From Paramacrobiotus metropolitanus (taxonomy: Eukaryota > Tardigrada > Eutardigrada > Parachela > Macrobiotidae), in the NCBI RefSeq assembly GCF_019649055.1, contig NW_026570363.1, forward strand, positions 62,001-126,000: 64,000 nt of DNA, in the 5' to 3' direction. Positions 1 through 9,963 of the stretch are shown here, in pieces. Positions within the stretch are counted from its first letter, which is position 1. Each line of letters opens with the position of its first letter. The notes beneath the pieces are model-generated. The model had not been told where the DNA came from and did no database searches. It was given only the letters and a program-made list of their open reading frames with translations. The position numbers and the translations under genes were made by a program.

Positions 1-98
1 CTTTGTTCGTTTTGAAAACCACGTTTATGTTGAAAATGTTCATGTTGAAAACCATGTTCATGTTGAAAATATTGTCCCTTATTCGTGTTGAAAATTGT
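1..98. repeat. Short tandem repeat (TGTTGAAAA-type)
   Basis: Imperfect tandem copies of an 18-base unit containing ATGTTGAAAA run from the window edge to about base 98. The copies alternate between endings in AACCA and AATGTTC. The array probably continues to the left of the window. No coding potential is seen. Confidence 0.6.
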
Positions 99-131
99 TT
101 CATCTACATACTTACTTAAGTTACTTTGCTT

Positions 132-1071
132 TACAGAGGGTGAGCCACCCAAATTGGCACACTTTTGGTAGGAAATTATTTGTGAGTTCTAGACTCAAGT
201 TCTTTTAAATCCGCTGATGCAGTTTTTTCCCATAGCGTTCTGTGAACGGAAAACAACTAATTTTCCATGAAGATATTACGCGCACGTGACATAAAGTGAC
301 CACAAGTGTCCGCGACCGGCGAAAAAAACGCAGACAAAACGTTTCACTTCGTATTTTTGTTTTTCAATGATTATTAAATGAAGCAAGAATTTTTTTGGTC
401 ACATTCAGTTTCTAATTTTAGAAGATTTTAAGGGCTATATGAAAAAGTATAAAGTTGTGTGAAATCCCTTTTCAGGATCCCGAGGGAAAAAAACAGAAGT
501 ATTAAAAAATTGGGGATTTACACTTTCAATTAAGCGGCTGCCTTTTGCAGTGGGAAACTCGTGGCAAAAAAACCGCCGATGCCGATTTTGCTTTGATATA
601 AACAAATATTTATTTAGACAGGCTTGTAGAAGATATTCTATGAAATTCAGGACGAATGGACAATTAGTTAGAGAATGGCAGATGTTTTCTGGACTTCCGG
701 TCAGTTTTGGGAGCCGACGTCCAGAAAAACTCAACCATGGCTTTGATCAAAACCGAATTACACTTGTCTTAAAGAGCATTGATTCTTTAACATTTTAATG
801 CATTTCGTATGTAATGATCGGTAAAGGGGGATTTTCAGGAATTTGTTTTGCGAAAGGCATTCCAGTTTTGAAACGCACTGTTTTTCTACCCCGCTCCAGG
901 TTTTTCTTCCTGGATTTTGAAAGACATCTTTTACTAAGCTCAGATATATTTATCAAGTACAAAATACCCCAGGCTATCGGATAATGTTTTTGAAAAAATT
1001 GTTGAAGACGAAAGGAAGTTTTAAAAAATCAGTTTGTGCAGTGTGCCAATGTGGGTGGCTCACCCTCTGTA
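132..1071. mobile_element. Tc1/mariner-type non-autonomous element A
   Basis: Terminal inverted repeats of about 29 bases start CAGAGGGTGAGCCACCC at 134 and end with the complement at 1069, with one mismatch in the outer 29 bases. Each end is flanked by TA (132-133 and 1070-1071), the target duplication used by Tc1/mariner elements. The roughly 936 bases inside hold no transposase-like frame, so I call it a non-autonomous or decayed copy. Its right end sits directly against a decayed LRR-gene duplicate (from about 1090), so its insertion or an associated deletion may have removed the body of that gene. Confidence 0.75.
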
Positions 1072-1280
1072 TATATGTACTCGTATGTATGTATGATGAA
1101 GACCTCTAAGAGCATTGCTGCGAATTCCAGTAAATGAGGTAATGAGACTTCCGGTGTTTGAAACAATTGCAACCGCTCGGTGAGGCAGCTAAGAGCGAGT
1201 TTTATCCGGAAACTTTTTGAAATTGTCCATTCTCTTTTTTCGTCAGAAAAAGTGACTCTCTGCACTATGTACGGCGTATA

Positions 1281-2397
1281 TACAGGGTGCACACGCCAAG
1301 TTGTCACCAAAACTTTGATAATTTATTAAACATTCCCGATAAGCTTCAGAATTTTTATTGAAGTTTGAGATGATTACAGTTTCTCTCCTGCATCATTTGA
1401 ACCTAAGACTGCCAATAAGTAAGCGATTTTTGAAAAGTTAGATCAGAAAACTCGAACGCCACCTGCTTCAGAACACGGCCCGACCCGTCTACCATCGTCA
1501 CCAACCGTTCGCCGTAAATTTGATTAAAAATCGAGGTCATCCCTTAGCTAATCGGTGACAAGTCAGAATTATTCAACCTACAATACTGTCTCGGGACGTA
1601 TATCATGTGGTTCTCTTCGAACCGCTGGGAGGTCACAACTGCGACTCGGAAAGTGGCAGTGTCAAAATGGGGGTGGACCCCCTTTCAAGCGATCCCCACA
1701 CAAACGAGGAATGTCACCCCTAATCATTTTTAACATAATATGTTTAGGGACACATGTAGCTTCAGTTTAGCGTTTGCTATCGACCAGGTGAACGCGGCTC
1801 ATTCCGTTCCAGCCAATCCCCATCGGGCATATAATTTTTTTGGCGAACGCTTTCTTGATTCTTCCTTCCACGCGTCGGTGTTCCACAGTAAATCAGGAAT
1901 GTGATGTATTTCCCTGTTTACTTTGGAATCGTTTAGAATGATCCCCTCCGCATATTTTTCAACTATCATTCGAACACCCAAAGGTTCCAGATAATTATGA
2001 AAAAATTTTCGCCGCTCGTACCGTATAGCATTATAAAAGCCTGACAATCTCCAATAAAAATTTCTTATAAATCAAAAACTGGTTCCATTGCGTTGGTTCT
2101 TTTTTTCAGCGCTTACCTAACCTATTCTGAGCTAGTTAAAACGAATTTCGAGAGTAGAAATTGTTTTCCTGTTTCTCTGATAAGGTGAGTATAATGACCA
2201 GAAATGCACTACCAGTCATCTAACTTTGGTTCTTGCTTCTGACGTCAGTTTCGAAGCTAACGGTCTGATACTAATTTCATTAAACGCAGAATTAAATTCT
2301 GTACTAGAAAAAAACAAATTGACTGGAGTAAATGAACTTTTTCTAATTTTAAAAATGAATTTAACCGATGGTGACAACTTGGCGTGTGCACCCTGTA
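1281..2397. mobile_element. Tc1/mariner-type element B
   Basis: Perfect 26-base terminal inverted repeats (CAGGGTGCACACGCCAAG... from 1283, complement ending at 2395) are flanked by TA on both sides (1281-1282, 2396-2397). Sequence left (to about 1260) and right (from about 2400) of the element aligns with one uninterrupted intron of the LRR gene near 11.1-11.4 kb, so the element inserted into that duplicate. Inside are two weak open stretches (1555-1770 plus, 1799-2047 minus, the latter without an ATG). I do not recognise a DDE transposase in either, so it is decayed or non-autonomous. Confidence 0.8.
1799..2047 (-). pseudogene. Unrecognised open stretch inside element B
   Basis: An 82-codon minus-strand frame with no ATG start lies inside the TIR-bounded element. 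A possible splice acceptor (GATTGTCAG) precedes it. The translation is rich in Lys, Arg and aromatic residues (for example FHNYLEPLGVRMIVEKYAEG) and ends ARWGLAGTE. I do not recognise a family. It may be a transposase remnant carried by the element, a captured host exon, or chance. Confidence 0.2.
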
Positions 2398-2576
2398 GCT
2401 ACTGCTTCTACTGAAACATTAAGAATAATTTGCTTAAATGAAACCATTTCAAATTGTACCGTAAGTGCGTCATTTGGAACCCGGATGATTTAAAAAAAAA
2501 ACAATAATCTGCCGTTCCAAGAAAAATCCGACCTAGGCTAAAAGCAAAATAGTGGGAAAGTTAAAATGCAACTTAC

Positions 2577-2640
2577 CCGGCGGCAGAAGTTCGATTAACG
2601 TGAATCCCAAAATGCACAATAAAACGATTAGTATGTCCAT
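2577..2640 (-). pseudogene. Orphan signal-peptide exon of the LRR family
   Basis: ATG at 2640 (minus) opens 21 codons of a clean signal peptide (MDILIVLLCILGFTLIELL...) and ends in a perfect donor G|GTAAGT in phase 1. This is the same start, length and phase as the first exons at 11,471-11,531 and 20,126-20,192. No downstream LRR exon follows on the minus strand because the region is replaced by transposons, so this exon is left without a gene. A TATA-like TATATA near 2778 is at the expected distance. Confidence 0.65.
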
Positions 2641-3429
2641 ATTTTCACGTAGGACGGTAGGAATGCCCTTTGTGAACGTCAGCAGAGACCGCTGGCAGTC
2701 AACACCGCAGTCAGAGGGTAATAACTGCTATAATTATTAAAACGAATAATTAATTGAAGAACTGATCGTTCCTTTCTATATATCGAAGGAAAGTATTTAT
2801 TTAATGGTTTATGGAAGCGGAATAAGCCGCCGGTTGATTGTATCATTTGATGCAGACTTCGATAAAGTGATCGACCAGCTTTAATATGGTGTATAAATTC
2901 TCAGTCTGCATATTAAAGTGTGAAGACGTCTCAGAAATACGTCGGTGTTTCAGCTACATAAAATTCTGATTTCTCGACAAAAGTGTAGTAATGCACTAAC
3001 GCTTACACTGCAGCTGAACTGCTGTTACCCAGGGCACGGAAAATGCCGTTCTGAAGCAGCATGAAAATCGCTGTTTTATTTGCTAAAAATCGAAGTACTC
3101 GTACTGCATAATGCGTTCACTTGTACACCACAGCTAATACAGCTGCTGCCGGTTATTGTTCGCCGAGGAAGACCGAACCGGAAACTTCGTCAGTCATTGA
3201 CTGACGTGGCGAGAGCAAAAAGATAATCGCACCGAAATAATTATGAAATGAAAACGAGGAAAGAGACGATATTGTCTCGCATTTTTTTATGTGTTTTCCG
3301 GCAGGACGTATAATAATGAGGAACATCTGCGGATTAACGCCGCTGTAATCCGCGCTTCACCGGCAGTTCATTACAAATTAGGCTGCTTTATCGGCGGTTG
3401 CAAAGAATTTTGTTACAAACGTGATGCCA

Positions 3430-5340
3430 GCTTTGCAAACGCGAGTGTCCATTCACGACAATCCCAGCACAAAACCGGTAGTGGCGAGACAAGCGGGGGC
3501 CGGTTTTATGTATGTGTTTTTTCGTTAAACACTTCGTGTTGCAACGTGTCCTGTGGAAGCAGCTGAGCTTGAATACCACTCTTTCTCGTCTAAATGCATA
3601 CACACCCGAGACAATTACTTCAAAATCTGAAGCTCAAAACTGGAACTTCAAATACGAATACAGTCTACTTGAATGCAAATTCCGTTAGCCATAACGGTCT
3701 ACTTACGGTAGCAACTACTACCCGTAAGTATTTAAATAATACCACCGTGCGCAACGAAATAAGTTGAACTGGAATTAGAAGTGTTGTTCTTTTGAAACAT
3801 TGAGGAGCATGTACATGTAACAATGCTCAGTACAAATTGTACTTAATTGTACGCAAAGAAAGGCAACTGCATTATTTAACTTTGCCAAAGTCCTTTTGCA
3901 TGCGCATTATCAAAAGACGCGAGACTGCGTTGGGATAGATTGCAGCAAGAAAGGTCAGCGGAAATCTGGACAAACTAACAGCCATTTTAAGACCTTGCCG
4001 ATAAAAAGTGTTGTGTTGGGGTTTAGGTTATCTGAAGGTCGCAGAAGCAAGTACTGCTATCTTAAATTTAAGAAACGTAAATGCGAGTAAACTAAGAACT
4101 TCGACGTTCTTCGCACTTCCCCATATGAATACGTGTGCTGGACATCAGGGACGCGGTATTCTCTGCATTGTTCCACATTAGAAAACTTGATAATGTTTTA
4201 TTAATATCGTGAACAAGCTTGTAAAATAGCAATAATTAACATGCAATAATTTTAAAAAAAGGGAGTTTGGCCAAGTGGAACAGCGCGACGAAGTGTCCGG
4301 TACGCGAATTTCTATTGTAAAAAGGTTCGGAATGGAAGAAACGTCGAAATATTCATTATAAGTTATAACACGCAACGTTAAATCGAGCTGTTCCTTCTAA
4401 AACATCCACTGATTTACATCTCTACATCTCGATAACGCCCGCTCTTCTTTATTCTCTTTTCCATTCATTTGACATTTGTACCTATTGAGCAAACTATAAC
4501 AAATTTTTAGTTTCCACAAGGAAACCTAACAGCTTTTATAACGTTTCCGGTTTCTTGAGGTTCTCGTATTTTGTCTGCAAATAAAGCACCTATCAAGTAT
4601 TTTACCCTTTTCTATCGTCATCACCGCACAACCAAAGTCGACTCTCGGCTCGGACAGTCGACAGGGATGAAGGTTCCACGTGCACCATGGTCGGGTCCAG
4701 ATAGGATCGGGGCCGGGCCCATCGTCGGGCGTTGGTAGAATCTCCACACGGCTGCGTTTGCTCCAAAGACATGATTGAGGCGGGAAATGGGAGGCACGAA
4801 GGGGTAGAGAGTTGCTGCGCTGACACTGCTTTCGACAACTTTCAATGAGTCAAATCACAAATGAATCTAAATTAAAGATTGGTAGTGTGTGTATGGTATT
4901 GCTATGTTAGCGTCAACAACAGAAAACAGCATGACGGGAGAAGACACACGTACATGAACAACTACGGAGTTTGTGAGTAACTTCAACTGTAAAATTAATT
5001 ATTTTACACACACTGATTGTGTGGCTGTATCCGGTTGCGCGACTGAATGACCAAACCGAAAACCACAGAATTAGAGCTTCAGCTCAGAGAGATATAGCAC
5101 GGCTGACCCGATTACTGCCTAGTACTGTAGCCTACTCTATGATTCTTTGGCCAACATTCAGTGCAACTAGATTACTACTCATACATTTAAAGCCCATTTC
5201 AAATTTTTTATTGGTCTCAACGCTGCTGTTTTATTACTTTTTCTGTTGCTGCTCTTGCTTCGTTTCGTACGAATTTCGTTGCGAAGATTTCGTACACGTA
5301 TTTTCGGATTCAAGCTTTTTTAGTTTCTCAAGTATTCTGT
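3430..5340. other. Intergenic, no supported gene
   Basis: About 1.9 kb of A+T-rich DNA. Minus-strand frames of 65-78 codons at 4,526-4,845 overlap in three phases and none begins with a convincing ATG or splice site, so I do not call them. Nothing else is recognised. Confidence 0.5.
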
Positions 5341-5352
5341 ATAGATAACAAA

Positions 5353-7606
5353 ATGGGTTCCTCTACATCAGGAATTATGGTTCACGATCGAATCTTCCGG
5401 AGTGCCGTTCAGTTCACTCTGAAGCTAACGATTGACGATTTCAAGTTCTATCAAAATCGAACGGAGGTTTTGTACAGTGACGGGATCGTTTCGACGGGCC
5501 TGGAAGCGGACAGTGGATTTCAAGGGCGCTGGCGAGTGTGTGTGGAGGCGTGTCACAAAGAAACTGTGGCTAGGGTGGAATCGAAATATGTTTCCGTCTT
5601 CTTGATTCTCACCGATGTGAACAGATTTTCCAAATCATACACTGGTGATCGCTCAGTGGATACCAAGTTCTCGGTTAAGTAAGTCGATGTAGGCTGTAGA
5701 TGCTTATTTAAGAGCTGTCAAGAACAGTTTGAGGATTTGGGAGAACTGTAGCACTTACAGTTCTTTGTACAATAGTACGATGATACAAGTATAGTACTTG
5801 CTTTACTAGCACATAAATAGTGAGAACAGCGTCGAGAGAACCTTCTGCACCTTTTTAAGTAATATTAATTTTAGGACTTACTCCTGGGTTTACAAATAAT
5901 GCGCGGAAATGCAGTTATCATTCTGGGCAGTTGGTGGAGGGCATCTCATATCAACTGGAAAAATGTTTTGTTGAGCTTATTTGGCGCTTGGTCAAATATT
6001 CTCTTAGAGGCACGCATTTGGTATTGTGTTAATAAAATATAGTAATACACAGGTAAAATATAGAGTAATACACAGATATAGACATATAGTAATACACAGA
6101 TATGGTAATAACTAATACAGTACTTCTGGATTTCTCAACAACTGTTCACTTGATCATACATATTGAACACCTTCAACAATCGGTCAGCAGCGCCGGATAG
6201 GACGTTTTGCAAAATGAACGGGAATAATTCGGTTGTACAGTTGCACTGTAATTAACGTTACACGCTTACGCATGCAAATTTTTGTAATTTTAAACAGTTT
6301 CGATCACATCGGAACTGTTTAAAACTGTAAAGATTAGTGCAGATACGTATTTTTGTTACTAATATTTCGGCTTTGCTTTTATGTCCGGTTGCCCAGAGGT
6401 AAAGTACTGTGATTATTTGATGCGATGCGATTGATGAGCGATTATTGATGCGATTATTGTAACTCACGCACAAGGTAGTAAACATATGTAGGACATTTGA
6501 AAAAATATTTTCAGCAGCTGAAAATATTTTTTTAAATGTCCTACATATGTTTACTACCTTTGTGCAAAAAATGAGATTTTTCTGAAGGGGGAGGACCCCT
6601 ATGTATTCTCCCTGGTCAGTTAGCTCTGTTACAGTGCTGCTGTACAGTGTACATGTAAGACGAGGATATGAAAACATACTTGGGTGACCGGTTGTTAAAA
6701 TATTATGAAAATATTATGTAGTTAATGTGACCAGTTCTTGGGAAACCCCAAAATATGCGATCGTACTGACTGTAAACTCTTTTGTGTCTGACTTTACACA
6801 GCATTCACACCGGAAAGGAAATGGATGTCAATCTGAGAAACTATTCCGCATCACCGGCATTTGCCACATTCCCAACCGCTAGCCGTGCTGGTTATGGCTG
6901 GCGAAAGGCTATCTCGTATCAGCAGTTGCTTGATGAACTGAAGGACGACTCCGTGACATTCACTCTAGATGTTGTCTTGTATGCGAAGCACAATCTTGCA
7001 CTTATTCCGGAATCGATCATCTCCAAACCATTTGAAGCAGATGGGAAATTCCTGTTGAACTTCACTACTCGCCAAAGCAGTCTGCTGATGTCGGAAGATC
7101 AGTCGCATTCAACGGACTTTGTCTTACACTCCAGCGACGGTCAGGAATTTGCAGTAAGTTGCAATTTCTTTGCAGCACAATCTCCCGTGTTCGCTGCCAT
7201 GTTCAAGCACGACTGCAAGGAGAAAAAGGAGTCACGCTGTGATTTGGTGGATGTTGATGGGGAAAGTTTGGGAATTCTGTTGGATTATGTTTACGGGTGT
7301 AAATTTAGCAAGATCAATGTGGACAACGCGGAGAAGGTGCTGGTTATGGCTGATAAGTACGAAATGTTGGATCTGCGCTCAGTGTGTGAGCAGATCCTGG
7401 CTGAGAATATTCCACTTGATAAAGCTGCTCATTATTTCGTATTAGCCAAACAGCGCGGCTTGGATACACTGAAGAACGCAGTGTTGGATGTCCTGCCGGG
7501 CAATATGGAACGCGTTCTGCATACCGAAGCATTTCAAGAGGTCATGGGATCGGATGCTGGTCTGTTGCCGATAATTGTGGAATACGCCTCAAGAATGCAA
7601 GAATAA
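5353..7606 (+). CDS. MATH-BTB (SPOP/TdPOZ-like) protein, two exons
   Basis: Exon 1 is 5,353-5,678 (ATG in AAAATGG context), donor GTTAA|GTAAGT. Exon 2 is 6,802-7,606 after acceptor TTTACACAG. Phase 2 joins correctly and gives 376 residues. Exon 1 plus the start of exon 2 form a divergent MATH domain, ending in the typical GYGW...SYQQLLDELKDDSVTFTLDVVLY strand region (written here in parts). A BTB/POZ fold follows around residues 205-305 (DFVLHSSDGQEFAVSCNFF, then LLDYVYG), and then the helices of a BACK/3-box type segment. Known members use MATH to bind substrates and BTB to bind cullin-3 in ubiquitin ligases, so a substrate-adaptor role in nucleus or cytosol is inferred. It has a paralogue at 34-35 kb. 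The 1.1 kb intron carries a tandem repeat and a long hairpin. Confidence 0.85.
6029..6112. repeat. Tandem repeat in MATH-BTB intron
   Basis: Three to four imperfect copies of a unit containing ATAGTAATACACAG lie within the intron of the MATH-BTB gene. A simple local repeat with no sign of function. Confidence 0.6.
6468..6565. repeat. Long intronic inverted repeat (hairpin)
   Basis: The left arm (from 6468, GCACAAGGTAGTAAACATAT...) is mirrored by the right arm ending at 6565, meeting at CAGCAGCTG near 6517. The stem is about 48 bp with only a few bulges. It lies in the intron of the MATH-BTB gene. It could fold as an RNA hairpin, be a small foldback element, or be a recent inverted duplication. 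No TA or other target duplication is obvious. Confidence 0.8.
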
Positions 7607-7683
7607 CAACTAGTTTTGTGTCCCCAGGCGACAGTATTATGTTTTGTTTTTGATGCAATTCGGAGTCTGTTTGATTAGCGATG

Positions 7684-7752
7684 TAAGAATAAGTAGATAC
7701 TCGCACATATTTAATAAATATTTATTAAATAAGTGCGAGTATCTACTTACTT
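7684..7752. repeat. Inverted repeat downstream of MATH-BTB gene
   Basis: An arm with AAGTAGATACTCGCAC is followed by an A+T palindrome (ATTTAATAAATATTTATTAAAT) and the complementary arm GTGCGAGTATCTACTT. The stem of 25 or more pairs starts about 80 bases after the stop codon, where it could affect 3' end formation. It is the same type of structure as the hairpins at 6.5 and 31.6 kb. Confidence 0.75.
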
Positions 7753-7759
7753 CATTGGT

Positions 7760-8515
7760 TTTCTGCATATGCGAGAGTACGAGTGCTCGTATTTCGGTTT
7801 TTAAAGCAACTCCGAATTTGCTTTGCGCTGATGGGTGGCCAAGGGCCAAAATATGCAACCATACAACTGAAGCGACCAAAATTTCGAAAACTCGTGTAGT
7901 TCCTCGATGCGATCAAGTAGTGCGTTTTTTGTTCTTGGTGGGATTGCGCTCCTGGGCGCTCCATGCGTGGCTGGCGGCAATAGTTCTGCCAAGGGTCATG
8001 CCGTCTCCCGCTGCTTGTCCATATTCCAGTTTTCCATTTCGTCGTATCCAAAGTCACTAAGCACTGTCTACCTAAGAGCTTATGAAGCGGATACATCTGA
8101 AATTTTATAGATATGTGCATCGTAAAGGTCAGTCCCTGTTCCAGGTGAATGGGTATAAAGGCCTTCACCACAGTCTGTCGCATCCTTTCAGCTAGATTCG
8201 TAAGAAATCTTGCGCTGCACGGAAACGTACCTTATGTTGCCAGTAGCATCATCCTGATGGTGGACTTCCAAAAGCTTTATGGCTGCGCCCTTGCGCATGC
8301 TTAATTAAATTTATTACGAACGTTCTTTGCCGTGAATACTTAAGTACTGCTGTCGCCGATTTTTGTGTATATGGCTCAATATGGTTCTCGCCGATATAGT
8401 TCTTGCATTATCCGAGACTCAGAGTAGAAGACTATGTGCCCACGACAGCCGCCCATGCCGCCGCCTACCAGGTTGGCTCAAGCTCAAGCACAAATATCAT
8501 TCTTGATCTTCGCCA
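7760..8515. other. Intergenic, no supported gene
   Basis: Several overlapping frames exist on both strands but none shows a domain, signal peptide or consistent splice structure. Nothing is called. Confidence 0.5.
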
Positions 8516-8521
8516 ACAGCG

Positions 8522-8591
8522 GCGATGGCACAGTGGCTGTGCTACGTGGATCTCACTCGTTAGCCAGCGGTTCGATTCCGCTCCATCGCCA
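8522..8591 (+). tRNA. tRNA-like gene, probably a tRNA pseudogene
   Basis: The sequence has an exact internal box A (TGGCACAGTGG, 8526-8536), an exact box B (GGTTCGATTCC, 8569-8579) and a T5 terminator at 8592-8596. The T arm is perfect (AGCGG, loop TTCGATT, CCGCT), the D stem is perfect (GCAC/GTGC) and the variable loop is TAGCC. The acceptor strands GCGATGG (8522) and CCATCGC (8583) pair perfectly, but the 5' strand overlaps positions 8-10 of the D arm, so about three bases are missing. A slip of TGGTGG to TGG would explain this. The anticodon loop (GATCTCA) lacks a clear T33. CTC (Glu) or TCT (Arg) are both possible, so identity is not assigned. Confidence 0.5.
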
Positions 8592-8599
8592 TTTTTGCA

Positions 8600-9270
8600 A
8601 ATACCTCACGAATCGCCCTCCCTTCGCTAAGACCACCACGTCCGGCCGTATTTATGGCCGTCCTCTGTGATAGCATGTACTTCAAAAGGTTGCACTGTAG
8701 TTCTTTATGTCATGATCTTGCTTGTTGTTGCTTGATTATATTTATGTGGCCGGCCTGGCAACTGGTCATTGTTATGGCCATAGCAACATTTTGGAAGGTG
8801 CGGTGTTGTCGAGCTGTAGTAGTTTATTAAATTTAATTTATAAGTGCATGCCCGTACACTACATCCAACCGTTATAAATTTGCGCCGCAGTTAGTTACCG
8901 TCGGCCTGTTGGGTCAACTTAAGTGCCTTGAACTGCCCGCAACCCGGTTGGGTATGTCTGTGATTCCTATCGTGCTTCCAATGATTACTTAAGTACTTCA
9001 TTTTGTACATCTTTATTATGATTGTATGTTAACTGTTTTTAGACCTACGGAGTATACAGTCAAATGAGTTGAGATCTACAAGCGAAAATGATTCTTCGCT
9101 TACATCTCGCACAGCTGCTGATATCCAAGATCATTTAATTCAACCAATTCTGATATCCAATTCATTCAACCATGTACTTATCTAATCTAAGAACCGAACA
9201 ATGTTCCGCAGAGCAAGATATGTGAAAACAGAATTTCGATGGCAAAGAAGCGTTGTATCCTTTCACATAA
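8600..9270. other. Intergenic, no supported gene
   Basis: About 670 bases with no gene, repeat or site that I can support. Confidence 0.5.
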
Positions 9271-9272
9271 TA

Positions 9273-9915
9273 TACAGTGGAACCTCCCGACCCTGAACAC
9301 CCTCGGTTCGCAGTTTCTTGTTCAGGGTTCAGAGGTACTTCCCCCAGGGGCGGAGACTTTCTTTGGGGGCCCCTGACCTCGTATAATTTATATGTAGCCA
9401 GGTAATTTATGCTTAATTTATGATTTATGTCGTTTTGGGCAAGATAACAGGTTAACACGGCAATTACAATTCAAAAACATTAAATTTCAATATTCGTCGG
9501 CCGAAAATTATCGAGAATAGATTTTTTTTCATCAGAATGAGCAGCGGTGAACTTGCCCGGGATGTATTTCTTGCCTTTCTTTTTCTTGTTCATTTAAAAA
9601 CTAAACATTTGTTCAAGAAATAAAAATACTGAACGGCAAACGAATTTTTACGAATGATCTGAGTGAACACCTTGAACACTTGATCTTTTCGGATGCTTTG
9701 CTGATCTGCTCTGTTCATGTCTGGAGGTATAATTTACTGAGAGAACATACTGCGGTACATAGCTGAATGTTCACGGTTCAGAGTTCAGAGGTGTTCAGGG
9801 TTCAGAGGTCCCCCCTAACGCTATACATTACGAGAAGCGCCGGTACGAAAAAAGTTGTTCAAGATTCAGAGGTGTTCAGCGTTCTGGGGTGTTCAAAGTA
9901 GGAGGTTCCACTGTA
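9273..9915. mobile_element. Pogo/jerky-like non-autonomous element
   Basis: Ends CAGTGGAACCTCC (9275) and its complement GGAGGTTCCACTG (ending 9913), with imperfect matching for about 26 bases, are flanked by TA on both sides. CAGTGGAACCTC-type termini with TA duplications are known from pogo/Tigger/jerky elements. The 639 bases inside have no transposase. They carry dispersed GTTCAGAGGTGTTCAG-type sub-repeats near both ends (about 9,310-9,340 and 9,780-9,900), which might be transposase-binding repeats. This fits a MITE-like deletion derivative. Confidence 0.75.
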
Positions 9916-9963
9916 CTCTAGAAAGGTATTCAAACACTATTCTACATAGCAGGATGACAAAAA

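Larger units (their letters stand above)
1090..3430 (-). pseudogene. Truncated LRR-gene duplicate (copy 0)
   Basis: Bases about 1093-1260 and 2400-3430 align, block by block, with the intron, first exon and 5' flank of the LRR gene at 10-12.3 kb. The shared pieces include the intron motif with GAGACTTCCGG, the signal-peptide exon, a TATATA box, the AAGCCGCCGG stretch and the GAGGAA(C/T)ATCTGCGG block. The main LRR exon is missing: mariner element A begins where it should lie. A second element (B) interrupts the intron. It is a dead gene start plus promoter. Confidence 0.65.

Noticed and set aside
1745-1800. Short stretch reading LAFAIDQVNAAHS, reminiscent of ANF-receptor ligand-binding domains
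   Set aside because: Only about a dozen residues, inside a transposon, with a stop soon after and no flanking exons of a receptor guanylate cyclase.
4526-4845. Three overlapping minus-strand frames with Pro/Arg-rich translations
   Set aside because: They overlap in all phases, have no ATG at the natural start, no domain and no splice partner; typical of a locally G+C-rich patch.
5019-5348. 109-codon frame upstream of the MATH-BTB gene
   Set aside because: No ATG at its natural start, Phe/Cys/Ser-rich composition of pyrimidine-rich DNA, ends next to the real start; probably promoter/leader sequence.
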